A stretch of DNA of 64,000 nucleotides, from positions 1,110,586-1,174,585 of the forward strand of contig JADCRB010000054.1 of the NCBI GenBank assembly GCA_021464245.1. The letters are read 5' to 3'. This stretch comes from Carallia brachiata. Taxonomy: Eukaryota; Streptophyta; Magnoliopsida; Malpighiales; Rhizophoraceae. The translations under genes were made by a program, and so were the position numbers. The notes under the pieces were generated by a model. That model saw only the letters and a program-made list of their open reading frames with translations. It had not been told where the DNA came from and searched no databases. Shown here one piece after another: positions 49,786-62,197 of the stretch. How positions within the stretch are numbered: the stretch's first letter is position 1; each line of letters begins with the position of its first letter.

Positions 49786-50240
49786 AATTTTCTTGAAAGA
49801 TTTTCAAAATTTTCTTTTTCTCTCAAATTCTCTGAATTTTTCTGTTTACAGATTTGCTGAATATCTGATTAAACTAGGATAGGAAGAAGTGTTTTTTTGG
49901 AAGTTTTCTTTTTTTTCTTTTGCAATGTCTTGCAATTTTTATGAAATTCTTTCGGCAATTGAGTTTGCTGCTATGCTTGCTTACGGATCCTGAAGCTTGA
50001 TCTTGCTGCCTATTTGTAGCCTTCAAAAATCCTACTGTGACAACATTTTCAACTAATTGGTTAGCTGAATGAAGAAAAAAAGGGCCACCGACTGGAGGAA
50101 AAAAAGGGCCATTGACTGGAAATGATCATCGACTGGAAGAAAAATGGCCACCGACTGGAGAAATTTGCATCCCATATGGTGCATGCACATGTGGACGTAG
50201 ACTTTTCTCTTATTCTTTTTTTTTTTTTTTTTAATTTACA
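49786..50240 (-). repeat. Truncated 5' LTR of the Tat-type element
   Basis: About 455 bp match 44720-45180 of the complete LTR, sharing the TGTAAATT outer end at 50240. The inner part of the LTR is missing. At the breakpoint a 16-bp motif, gattttcaaaattttc, occurs twice (49777-49792 and 49799-49814), so the deletion probably closed by microhomology or slippage. Confidence 0.85.
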
Positions 50241-50661
50241 CTCACAAACTTTGTTGAGTTTGGATTTTATTGTTAGACGTGCCTAGATGCCACAGTTAAA
50301 GTAGATAGAAACTTGAACTCTTGGTCAGTCTTAATGATTGGCCCTACTGCCAATAATGCAAATTTTTATCGAAAAATATGTAGAGAAATTATAGAGCAAT
50401 CGATCGACATAATTATATAATTAAATAATTATTATTTATAATAAAAAATTAATTAAAAAAATAGAATAATATTGATAATTTTATTATAACATTAATAATT
50501 TTATTAATTTTTTATTACAAACAATAATTAGTTAATTACGTAATTCTACTGGTTAATTGTTCTATAACCCTCTCACACCTATTTTTCACGAGCCCGTGTA
50601 TCCGCACTCAAATTTTTATAGGTGTTCGATTCTTCTTCTTCTTGTTTTTTTTTTTCACAGA
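50241..50661. other. Spacer between two LTR insertions
   Basis: This AT-rich host DNA shows no gene. ctcac at its start is the probable right target duplication of the truncated element. Confidence 0.5.
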
Positions 50662-51454
50662 TGTAAAGCGTAAATTTCTAGTCTAAAATAATTAAACTCG
50701 AAAATACAAAAATAAATTACAAATAAAAAATTGTAAAAATAAAAGAAAATTTACGTGGGGTTGATCTCCGTAGATCCTCCGATTAGTATTCCTTTTTTGA
50801 CTCCGTCAAGGGCTACACGAGCTTGATCTTGACAGAAATAATTTCCACCGTTTTTTCTTGAACTGGATAGACTGAAACTGTATCTGATTTGGAAGTTTTG
50901 ACTACGTTTAGGAACCGTAGAGACTTGATCTGAGCCGATCTGACTTAATTTCACCGAGGGTCGAAGGGACTTATTCTCGGATGAGCTGCCTGAATTTTGT
51001 TGAGGGCCGTATGAGGGTTAATCCCAGCCAGATTTGTAATATTTTGATTTTTTTTTAGATCTATATTCTCACAGACCCAGATTTGAAACGATCGGAGAAT
51101 ATAAATCTAAAATAACTTTCGAAACGAAAATAGTAATTTTTTTTTATTTTGCACCTGTGATATCTTTCTCAAAAGAGTTAAAAAATATATCACAGAGCAC
51201 ACAATTTTTTTTTTTGCTATCTCTCTCTCTGTTTTTTTTTCTCGCTTGCTTTCTCTCTTTTTTTTTTTTTGCTGCGCTACTTTCTGCGCGCTTCTTTTCT
51301 GCTGCCCTTTGCTCTCAATTGGGGAGGCCAATTTATAGGCCTCCCCCACCTGCCTGCCACCAACCATTTAGTTGGTGGCATTAAAAGTTGGCAGCTGCCA
51401 ACCACTATTATATTTTTTATTATTATTATTTTTTTTAAAAGTTATTTGTTTACA
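50662..51454 (-). mobile_element. Solo LTR of a related Ty3/gypsy family
   Basis: The first 500 bp are clearly similar to 44156-44700 (same TGTAAAGCGTAAATTT end and the gatctccgtagatcctccga block). The remaining 300 bp are unrelated to the neighbour's U3, and the LTR ends tttgtttaca at 51454. Flanks acaga and acata differ at one base and may be a target duplication. No internal region follows, so it is a solo LTR. It has three inverted repeats in the U3-like end, with a TATA-like cctataaatt (minus strand) inside one hairpin. Confidence 0.75.
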
Positions 51455-52668
51455 ACATAATCTGCTTACAATGTTGGAGCCAGAATCAATTTTAGGAGGC
51501 AAGAAAAAAAAAAAAAAACCATTATAGGACTTGAGGGAACTAGATATCATCTTGTACAGGTTTTTCTATATATATAGACGTGCAGCCTGGGGGCAATTCC
51601 TCCACGCCCCATTTGTAGATCCGGCCATAGCGATACTTGTTCATCTTTGTTTGTGAGTATGGTACACTTATATTTTTAGATCATAGAAATTGTTTTTATT
51701 TTTTAAAATTTTAATTAAATCCACTTAAATTTTTTTGATTTCATTCATAATTTCCATTATATTAATTACTTTTCAAATAAATAAGTCAAATTAAAACATT
51801 TCTTTCTTATTTACTTTTCTAGCGCACTCCTCTCAAGAGGTCCCGTGAAACAAAGATAGATACCAGCAAGCATCATTATAAATTTTGACCAAACAATAGC
51901 CTTCATGTTACTTTTGGTCTGGGAGTTGAACAGAAACCAACTGCTAACAAAATTGAACTGAACAGTCTGTAACTTCATAGTCCAATCTAGATTTACATTG
52001 CTAAATTGCATAGTTTTTTATCATTCACATCTAGAGTTGTTGATTGTTACTTCTTTTGGATTTCCAATATAAGGAAGGTTGTCCATTTTGCATCTGCATA
52101 ATTTAACATCAAAAGAAACATGGGCCAAGCTTAAACATTGACAATGACTGTTACAATGACTGTAATTGATACCCATTAATTACATTTAGTACATCTTAGC
52201 AGGTAAGCATGACCAATTTTGATGTGCAATGTAACCATTAACGAGCCTCTTCCTTCTTCCTCTAGTAGTGGAGCTGTTCAACATCAAAAACTATTATTTA
52301 GAACTCCTTCCAATTAAATGTGAAAAAAAAAAAAGGAATCTTGAAATGTTTTTTTTTAGAGCTCTGCTTTCCTTTGATATATAATGAGTACTATATGTGC
52401 ATGATCTACATGACATGCTTCTATTGAGAAGTTTTTTTAAAAGTCTAGTTATAGTTAAATATAAAAAATGAAGAATAGTGCACATTTTTGAAAGTCACAC
52501 TAATAATGGACCAATGAATAAATTAATAACTCTCCATTTTACTCAGTGAAACGACTTGTACTGTATCTTTCTTCATGGCTGGCTGGCTGCCTGCACATAT
52601 CTGACACTTCTGTTGGTAGATCGAACCAGCCATTAATGATCCATGGATCAAAGAACAGGAAATTGAGC
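51455..52668. other. Intergenic DNA / promoter of first GDSL gene
   Basis: This is AT-rich DNA without a credible gene on either strand. Confidence 0.45.
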
Positions 52669-52678
52669 TTTATATATA
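52669..52678 (+). promoter_or_regulatory. TATA box of first GDSL gene
   Basis: tttatatata lies about 80 bp upstream of the ATG at 52757. Confidence 0.55.
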
Positions 52679-52756
52679 GCCAGCTTGATCACTCATTTAC
52701 TTGACAATCTCAATAGTACCGTTTTAGTAAGTTGGGTTTCTTTGGAAAATAACAAA

Positions 52757-55685
52757 ATGGCTGTTGGCATCTCATCATTTTTCAGTTCCTGCATGGTTTT
52801 AGGCCTAGTGGTAATGCTAGCAAGTGTTGCTTCTCAAGTTGAAGCCAGGGCTTTCTTTGTTTTTGGTGACTCACTGGTTGACAATGGCAACAACAACTAC
52901 TTGGCCACCACTGCCCGGGCCGACGCGCCGCCGTATGGCATCGATTTTCCTACTCACCGTGCCACCGGCCGTTTCTCTAATGGCTTCAACATTCCTGACC
53001 TTATTAGTATGCTTTTCAAAAATTTTGTTCTAATTTTGGAGAATGTTATATGTCTATATATATTTAATTGCATGTCAAATGTCACATTTTGTCAGCGGAC
53101 TGATGTTGATTGTTGCACAAATTGTTAGGTGAGGCAATTGGATCAGAACCCACACTGCCTTACTTAAGTCCTGCGCTCACAGGAGAAAGGCTACTTATTG
53201 GTGCTAACTTTGCATCTGCTGGGATTGGAATCCTCAATGACACTGGAATTCAATTTGTAAAACATTTCTTTCATTTACTTTCTGATTTGGGCTTCAAAAT
53301 TATTTTCTTTAACATTTTTAATAAAGCAAGAAAATGCTAAACCAAACATTAATTGTCAACGAAAGTGCAATGAGTATTGAGTTTGTTATGAAATCTAATC
53401 AATGTCTCTATTGATTGTTGTGCCAATTCTGTAGCTAAACATCATCAGGATCTTCAGGCAATTGGATTACTTCCAACAATACCAGCAAAGGGTGGCTGCC
53501 CTTATTGGACCAGAGCAAGCTCAGCGCCTAGTAAACCAAGGACTTGTCCTCATGACCCTTGGTGGCAATGACTTTGTGAACAACTACTATTTGGTCCCCT
53601 TCTCCGCCAGATCTCGCCAATTCGCCTTGCCGGATTACGTTGTCTACCTCATCTCCGAGTACCGCAAAATTCTAGTTGTAATGTCCTGTTTGTTCTTGCC
53701 ACTTAATCGCTGATTATGTTCTCACAAACACATAGCTGCAATTCTTAAGTTTTTCTAACCCATTAGACTATAGATTATACAAAATCGTATAAATTATGTC
53801 TACATAGCCATTAAATGACATTACTCAAATTGACCAACGACCAAGGTATGTCTCATTTGCTACTTATTATAAGATATTTTATAGATAATTTATTATTGCT
53901 GTTATTATTATTATTATTATTATTATTTTGATTGGGTAGGCAGACAAGTACATTTACTATCAAGTTTATAGATAGTTTTAATTGCGAAAAAAAAAAAAGG
54001 TGGGGCAGACAGAATCAATGCAATGCAGTGGCAGCTGGCGAGAGCCAACTAGATAGAATGCGATGTTTCTTCACATGGTATTTAAAGCAATGAGACGTAC
54101 GTATTGATAAATGATCTTCTCATTAAAGCCTGTGGTCTGGTTCGTGTGCAGAGAATGTACAATCTTACTCTTTTATCTTTTTCATAAACTGCAGAACATT
54201 GTCACCTTATTTTTTAAGTCACCTTACATACCAATAACATACCTTCTAACTGCTTATGGTTGATGCTAATCATGACTTATGCTAAAACAATTCGAACCCG
54301 AAACCTTCCGTACGATTTTCATGATGCTAAATTCGTTTTTAGTACTAGACTGACTATAGGTGGGGAGACGACGGGGATTAATTTGATAAATGAAAATTAT
54401 TGGTTGAATAATTAAGTTCCATTTTAGAAATGCTAGCTGAATTGAACTAATATGCTAGACAATTAACGCAGAGGCTCTACAATTTGGGTGCTCGCCGGGT
54501 GCTGGTGACCGGTACCGGACCATTGGGATGTGTCCCGGCGGAGCGGGCCATGAGGAGCAGGAATGGTGAATGTGCTGAGGAACTTCAAAGGGCAGCAAGG
54601 TTGTTTAACCCACAAATGGTGGACATGCTAAATGGCCTCAACAGGGAAATTGGGTCTGATGTTTTCATCGCCGCAAATGCGTACGAAATGAACATGGATT
54701 TCGTTTTTAATCCTCAAGCATACGGTAACCCTCTCACCATAAACTGCATTTTCATGTTTGTCACATTAATTTTTTTTGTAAATTACAAATTCTCATTTAA
54801 TTGGGTTGGTTTAATCTGAACAACTGGTTAAGTTAGGAGGGGGGGCTCACATAATATTAACATGCAACTACTCTCTGCATGTGGCTTGTGGGTAAGGTGA
54901 CCAAAGAGCAAATGACATTGAATTGCAAACCTAACGGGGGCTCACATAATTTAAATGCCATAAATTCAGTGGCCTTTTCCCTTCGTGTGCATAAAGTGCC
55001 TGGTTGGCCAATAGCTCTGCACTTGTGAGTGAATGCCAGGAATGTAAATGGCCCATGTAAATTGCGCCCCTTTTTTCTTATGTAAATTGCTTTAGTTAAA
55101 ACTTTTTTTTGGCGAGAATTGCAATAGTTACTAGCGTACACAATTCCACAAGTACACCACAAACCTTTAATAGTTAACGGAAAAAGACTTTAGTTAACAT
55201 TATTATAGAGTTACCACAAAATCTTCACTTTATTAAAAAAAATAGATGTTTGAGACAAAACAAAAGGTTCTATAAAAAAAAAAGAAATCCAAGATTAGGA
55301 AAAGTAATACTTAATCTATACCTATAATTAAAAATACAGCAAACATAAAGTGACAAGATGGCTTAAATTTGAAGTCATGTTGAAAGGATTTGCATGCTAC
55401 AATTCACACAAGGTGCCTTCCAAGACCACTAATATGTGCTTTGATTTTGGCAGGATTTGTTACAGCTCAGGTAGCCTGCTGTGGACAAGGACCTTACAAT
55501 GGGATTGGACTCTGCACTATAGCATCCAACCTGTGCCCAAACGAAACATCTATGCCTTCTGGGACCCCTTCCACCCATCCGAGAGAGCCAACAGGATCAT
55601 AGTCTCACGCATCGTGACTGGCTCCACCAAGTACATGAACCCCATGAATCTCAGCACCATCATGGAGTTGGATTCCAGGACTTAA
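52757..55685 (+). CDS. GDSL esterase/lipase, 5 exons, frameshift in last exon
   Basis: This plant GDSL (SGNH) esterase/lipase is secreted; such enzymes act on acyl esters in the wall, cuticle or defence. Exons are 52757-53006, 53129-53256, 53435-53674, 54472-54724 and 55454-55685, about 367 residues if in frame. A signal peptide of about 30 residues ends ...SQVEA. Then [20 protein letters not shown] carries nucleophile Ser39 (block I), [11 protein letters not shown] follows, and [20 protein letters not shown] has the oxyanion Asn (block III). [12 protein letters not shown] and [13 protein letters not shown] precede the C-terminal [10 protein letters not shown] with catalytic Asp and His. The last exon is one base short: after LCPN (about 55542) the frame shifts, so DPFHPSE is read only in another frame and the predicted product loses the Asp-His pair. 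Ten residues of homology continue right across the break, so it is a recent lesion or a sequence error. It pairs with the downstream GDSL gene as a tandem duplicate. Confidence 0.9.
53675..54471 (+). other. Long intron 3 of first GDSL gene
   Basis: The intron of about 800 bp holds a TTA-trinucleotide run (about 53895-53925) and no exon-like sequence. The corresponding intron of the downstream paralogue is about 540 bp and unrelated over most of its length. Confidence 0.6.
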
Positions 55686-56475
55686 CATTAAAGCCTCATG
55701 TAGAATAGTCTTCCTATATTGTTTTATGAACGGCCTTGGTCTTCCAAAAAAAGCAAAAAAACTACCACTTTAAAGTTGGTTTTGTCTTTCGAGTGTCAAA
55801 ATGTTAAAACTTCATGTGTAATTCATATTAATGTGTTGGCTGGTGCATCAGCACCTGCCGGATGTGACTTAATAATAGCAATATAGTGGTGATTGGGTTC
55901 CAACTTTCTAATGATTCTGTAGCAAACGATCTGCTTCCTAATGTGGGATTTACATGTTGTCAATTGGCTCAATTCACCATGGCTTGTGGTGGGTGTGCGG
56001 AGAACCAGTCTCGCATAAGGTGCCCACACAAACTTTGGCCTGCCCCCCCCAATGATTGAGAAACATATCTTTTCGGTTGTCGAATGTTGGGCCTTGGGCC
56101 CAATTATCAAGTTAAGTGATTTTTTTAACAAAAATGTGAGTCGATATAGCTCAATCGATTTTGAATTATTCTAAAAATCAAAATTATTTTAAAATCTCAA
56201 TTGGAGTCAATTAATCCAAAAAAAAAAAAAAAAAAAGAGTTGTTAGCTGAGAAGTGGATCGGGATCCTCCACCGGTGAAAGTCTCGATAAATGTGGAATG
56301 CATTTGGTGTTTTAGTTGTCAGGAAAGGCCCAACTATCGGAACCAGTCCATAGGTCAGCAGGCTTGCTGGGCCCAATTCTCTATCTGCTGCATCCAAATA
56401 ATGGACAGCGGTAATGGAGTGTTTGGTTTTGCTTTTACATTCTACCGATTAGTTTTCAATTGTCAATAAGTAGTT
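55686..56475. other. 3' flank of first GDSL gene
   Basis: Probable 3' UTR is followed by intergenic DNA. A C run (56043-56050) and an A run (about 56218-56236) are present. No gene is seen. Confidence 0.4.
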
Positions 56476-56479
56476 TACA

Positions 56480-57300
56480 TAGCGTTTGGTAAAGTTTTAT
56501 TTTAAATTGCTGATTATTGATAAAGGTATTAAAAGTAACTGATTGAAAAAATAAAGACCCCCTACTTTTTTATTTTATCAACAATTAATAGATCGTATAA
56601 TTACAAAATTATCCAATAAAAACATTGAATTACAGCACTCTGCAACAAAAAAAATTTTACAAAGCTACAACTATTAAAGTACAACTCTTTTAACCTTGAT
56701 AATATTATTTTATTAAAACCCCATATCAACAAATGAATCTATAGGAATTGATTTTCTTATATATATATATATATATATATTGAAACCGAAAGACCTATAA
56801 AGATCGATTTTTTTAAACTTTTTTTTGAATAGTATAATCAAATTATATTATTATATTCAAACCCATTTAGTGACAATCTCTCTTCTCTTTTTGATTTTAT
56901 TTTTTATTTTTATTGTGCAAATAGTATTTTTATAATAAAAATAATAATATTTTTTAAGTACAATAATTTATATATTAAAAATAATATTTTCAAAATAATA
57001 ATATTTATCATAAATTATTGTTAATCTTTAACTTATATATTTAGTAAATTTTTTGTAAATGCACAAGATATATTTTTATAAAATTAGTTTAACTTAGTTA
57101 GAAGCAAAAGGATAATTTATTATAAAATAAAAATAGAATGTTTAAAATAATTATTTTATTATTTAATCAGTAATAGGTAGTATTGATTTAATTAAATATT
57201 ATAATTTTATTTTATTCATCAACAACAGTAAAAAGTAACAGTAATTATTAATCAGTAATAACAATCAGTAATGAGTAACAGATAAACCAAATAGGGTCTA
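56480..57300. mobile_element. Possible non-autonomous DNA transposon
   Basis: The left end tagcgtttggtaaagtttta and the right end, read in reverse (agaccctatttggtttatct), are related. Both are followed by subterminal copies of ctgattattgat / actgattgttatt. The interior is AT-rich with an (AT)n run at about 56757-56780 and no ORF. This layout is seen in hAT-like elements. The target duplication is not resolved. Confidence 0.35.
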
Positions 57301-60300
57301 AGCTGAATTTGTCCCATTTTTCAGATCTAGAAAATTATTAAAGAATTTTACCCAAAAAAAAAAAAGAAAATTATTGAAGAATGGGAGGAGCTTCGCGCCA
57401 AGCAGCTTGACAACCTTTAATGCGGCTTAGAAGCCAATTTTTCCTAGTAAAGATGTTTCCAAAGACCTAATTTGAAGCTTCTCAATCTTACATTCTTTCA
57501 CTCTATTTTGTATCGCAGTAGAGAAATAAAGATAAGGAGTAGTAGGGAAAATTCGAGACTGCAAGTCTCATAAATCTTGCCAAAGGTCTCGCATATTTTG
57601 TTGAGACCACTTGTTTCTATTTTCAGGTCACAATGACTTTGTACTTTTCTTATGGTCTTCTGACTTTGCATTAAGAATTTTTTTTAAAAAAAAAACAAAA
57701 ATATAAATAATGTTTCCTGCCTTAATGATAAAGAAAAAACTATTATTAATTGAGACTTGCAGAAGAAAATGAAGTTCAACTTTTATTTATATTTGGGTAT
57801 ATGCGGTCCGAGGTTCATTAACATTTGTGCAATGATTATATGTAGTTCTAGCGAAAGCAATATATATTTAATGATCCTTGCCAAAAGTAAGAGAGTAGGA
57901 AAAAATATACATCTAGTGAAATTATTGATGGAAAATATCTCAAAAATTAAAGACTTTCAAGTGTTCCACAATTGACCATTTTTTTTTGAGGTGGACAACA
58001 TTTTTTTTTTCCCCTATGAGGGAGGCTGCAAGATTGAAAAAAGAAAAATAGAACCACTTAAATTCAAATATAAAATCAATAAGTTTCGACAAAATATTCT
58101 AATTAATTTTATTAAAAATGACGACCAATTTTATTAGAAGTACGAAACGGAAGACAACATTTGACATCATATATGTATATATCATGTCCTTTTGGCTATA
58201 AAGAATTTAATCGCCTCAAAAGCGGGTTAAAAATAGTTGCACATATAGTGGTTGAATGATGCTTTCGTGTGTAAAGGTTGTTCAACCGTTTTTTCTAGAA
58301 AGGTTAGATTGTAATGACAAGGACTGTTGCCGAGTAGAGCAGTTGCTGGCATTTAAATCCATATTATTACAATACAGCTCATTTTTCTCTTCATTTTAAC
58401 CTTATTGTATATATTTTGTCGGTTTGGGGGTTTCTAAACCGTAAACTCTTTTATTTTCCCATAGATTATGTATAAATATTGGCTCGAAATCTAATAACTT
58501 GGGGGTTTCCAAACTATTTTTAGTTTCCTATAAATTTTATATGAGTAATTGAAAATCTAATAATTTTTTTTTCTATTTTTAATTTGTAAGGCTTAATTTG
58601 AATTTTAAACCTGAAACTAAAATTCAAATTTAAAAAGGTTTTTTCATTCAGATTTGAAAACTTCAAAGTTGAAAGAAAATATTTTTTCACAGTAGATTGT
58701 AATATTTAACTAATATGTAATAAAATAATAATTATCAAAATTACGCTTCAACTGTTAACTCACGGTTGAAGAAGAAACCCGTTGACTGAACCCTTGGCCA
58801 GGTTAAGGGCCGACTATGAACCCAAGACATATCTAAGGGTTGAGAAGCATTTATTAGCACCAAGAAAGGGGGCTTCATTTATGGTGGTGAACTGGGCCGG
58901 ATAGGAAAGGTTCGTATAAAGAGTTTTATTATATAAATATAAAATGATGATATAAATTTATTATTTAAATTTGAATCGTTAATTGTATTAGATTTATTAT
59001 TTAGTTAATAATTAAAATTGAAATAATGAGTATGCATCATTAATTTATATTTAAATTTTGTATTCATATATTTTTTTATACAAAATAGTGTACAAAATGA
59101 CATTAGAGCTATTAGACTTGTGCCGTTCAACATTCCTTAATTTTCTTTGTTTCTTTTTATTTTCCATTGATTTATATTTTCATATAACTTCAATTTACTG
59201 TCATTTAAAGACTCCTCAAAGAAGTAATTTAATTTGGTTTCGTTCTTAATCTAAGTTAGATTTTGTTTCTTGTTTCAATAGGAAACGAGAATTGTTTTAA
59301 GGTTTACTGATATCTGACTAAATGAGGTTTTGTTTAAATAACCGAAACTTACATAAATACGAGAAATAAATTTTTGACATAAAGCTAGAGATAGTTCATT
59401 TACGATAAAAATCAAAATGCAATAAACGTTCGAGAGCTGATGGTAGGTTGCTAACTTAATCCATCGGTACAATTTATCTCTGGACTATTTTACTATCCAA
59501 TCCGCAACCCTATTAACCGCAACCCTATTAGCCGTGCGTCTAATGACATAGGAGAAATCAATTGCTTGGCTCTTTGGGGCATTGGAAATTTTCTTATTTT
59601 TCAAGCAAATCGCTTAACAGGCCATTTAACGTTTTTATTGTAGAGTAATTAACAGCTGGCTTTTGCTCTAAATTTTGCTTCCAAACTGTGGATATAGATC
59701 ATATATATTAGCTGTACAATGGTGCGCGGGTTATGTTTATGTGATTATGAACCAAACATCACTATCAAGATTAGTGACAATGAGACAAGTTTTGATTGAG
59801 ACTTAGACCCGTGTTAAAGGAATTGGTCTTGGCTTTTGGACTTTTGTTTTTTTTTTTTTGACCGAAGGCTTTTGACTCAAAACTTTTGAAATTGTGCGTA
59901 ATGTATTAGCTCAAGCACCGCTTAGTTTTTTTTCAAAATATAATGAATTGACTATATTTAAATAATGATAAATAGTAATATAATTTTATTTAATAATATT
60001 AAATAATTTATATTTTTATAAAATTAATTATTTAATGACTTTTATCATTTTATTATTATTTTAAAATTATTATTACGGTGCAAAAAGTTTTATTCTTTTT
60101 TCAAAACAAAGCCAAGTGCACTTTTACATTTATAAGTTTTTTGTTTTTTTTTTCCTTATCAGGGTGTATGTTGTATAGTCTTTTCCTTATCTTCCATAAA
60201 ACTTCCTTTTCGACTCCATGTCAAATCTTAGCTTTAGCTACGAACTTTTTTATCCATCTCAATGATTTTTAGCACGCCCTCCCGACATTCCCTTAATTAA

Positions 60301-62097
60301 CTCCGATTGAGATTCAAACAAAATAACTCGATTTTAGTCACATTATGGAGTACTATGTTTTTTTATATTTTTTGAACCATATTTGATTCATTAGAAGTCT
60401 GAAGAGAGGAGATGAGCAATTAATAAAACTAAAATTGGCCCAAAATATCATCCAATCATTAAATGGCTTCACAAAGATCCAGATAGTTTCTTTAACCGGT
60501 AAAAGAGGTGGTCAGGCAAACCTTCATTGCAAATCTCTGACGCCATATTGGAGGTCCGTGTTTAGACTGCTTGATGCTGTCTTTTTCAAGTACAAGATGG
60601 ACTTGTAAATCGTTCATCCGCCATTGATTTTTGAGCTCGCTATTGGTCATTTGTTTCCATAATGTTAAATTATAATACGTAATTCATTTTTAAGTTTCAT
60701 TTAATACTTTAAATTTTTTAATTAACTAATTTTTTAATATAATAACATAATTTTCATAACTTGAAGACGTCTTAAAGTTGATAGACTTGTGTGTAAATAA
60801 GTCTTAGGTGTTAAGTTTAGTGTATAACTAATTTTATACCTCATATTCAACCACAATTAGAAAATTTAAAATGGTTAAGCATATTATTTTGAAATTTTGT
60901 ACTCTTATCTTAGTAGTTGCAATGAATTGAAGAAATCTTAATTCAATTAGCTTGGAATAGTTAAAAAGAAACGAAAAACTTATTTAATTAAAGGGATGCA
61001 TCTCGACACATGTTAATATGTATTAAATTAAATAATAAAAATTTCCTTTATATCAAACGCTCTCTTCCTTTGATTACGTCAATAAAGCTGGCAAATAATA
61101 AATGTGTGGCGCACAAACGCATTAAATATTCACATGCTCCAAATACAAAGTCATCATATTTAGATGATGGATTGATTTTACTTGATTGGGACTTGCACCA
61201 AGATTTGCTTGTTAATTAATGTACGATCTTTAATGTTTTTAGGCAAAATTGCTAACTATTTTGATCGAATAGTAGAAAAAGATTTTCAAGCAAGGACAAG
61301 TTATAGGAAGATCTTTAGAGAAGGCAATTTTATTAAAATATATATGAGAACATAGTGTTATGAATAATAAAACTTAGATTCAAAAGAAAAATAAATAAAT
61401 AAATTATTATATTTTTAAATAGTTTGTACGTTTACTTTTTTCTCATTAAGAATGAGCCACTTAATAGTAACATAAATTACAATAAAGCTATTCACTTTAA
61501 AAGAGTTTTTAATTGGGTTATTCTATTAATTCGTCTAATATTATTGAGTTATAACTGATTTTCAAACGTAATACTTTATACCAAAATTATTTATTTATTT
61601 TTATTGAGTTAAATTCATTCGTATTACAACATCATTGTCATGTCACATAACTGGCTAAATCGTTTAAGTTCTTTTCCTTCTTTCTTTCTTCAATTTTTTT
61701 TTCTCTATTTGGTTGCTTTGTTTTGTAATGTAGAAAGGATCAAATTTTCTGCAGATAGCTAGTCATACTAATGGATAAAAAAAAAAAAAAAAGGAACATA
61801 AGCACAATTAATGCTCTTTGAAAGGTACATTGAGCATCAATTAACATTTGTCCTTAAAAAATGTACACGTTGAATTACTTACTTAAAACACATGAAAATG
61901 GGACTTTTCTTGCTCTCATATATACAGTAGTTTTTGACTGTGTGCAATGGAAACAGATAATTTGGAGTGAAATGGAAGTCATTATGTGACCTGTCCTCAT
62001 TGAATTGCAATGCACAACTACTACTACTTCCTTGCTTGATCTCTTTAAGTGGGGATATATATTTTTTTTAATCTTGCCCACCCATTTGAAGCCACCT
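57301..62097. other. Long AT-rich intergenic region between the two GDSL genes
   Basis: No convincing gene is seen on either strand in these 4.8 kb; open frames are short and AT-driven. A 14-bp direct repeat, ccgcaaccctatta, sits at about 59510-59535. Poly(A) runs occur at about 57352 and 61777. Confidence 0.5.
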
Positions 62098-62105
62098 ATA
62101 TATAA
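62098..62105 (+). promoter_or_regulatory. TATA box of second GDSL gene
   Basis: tatatata (in acctatatataagtcc) lies about 95 bp upstream of the ATG at 62198, a position similar to the TATA of its tandem partner. Confidence 0.55.
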
Positions 62106-62197
62106 GTCCATCACCATTCTTCAAATCCCTGAACCAATTCAGTTGTACAACAATTAGCCATTCTTCAAAATTATCTCTATCAATCACCTCCAATTCC

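Larger units (their letters stand above)
44156..50240 (-). mobile_element. Truncated Tat-lineage Ty3/gypsy LTR retrotransposon carrying a WOX ORF
   Basis: The element reads on the minus strand. In element order: a truncated 5' LTR (50240 down to about 49786), a pol remnant with the C-terminal part of reverse transcriptase, RNase H, a second (archaeal-type) RNase H and integrase, then a 3' region of about 2 kb holding the WOX ORF, a polypurine tract, and a full 3' LTR of 1,025 bp. Dual RNase H domains are typical of the Tat lineage. The outer 5 bp, cttac (44151-44155) and ctcac (50241-50245), differ at one position and look like an aged target duplication. A deletion removed the rest of the 5' LTR, the primer binding site, gag, protease and the catalytic part of reverse transcriptase, so the copy cannot move by itself. 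LTR identity in the shared part is about 97% by eye. Confidence 0.88.

Noticed and set aside
56121..56236. SINE-like segment with A run
   Set aside because: The putative A and B boxes do not match in sequence or spacing.
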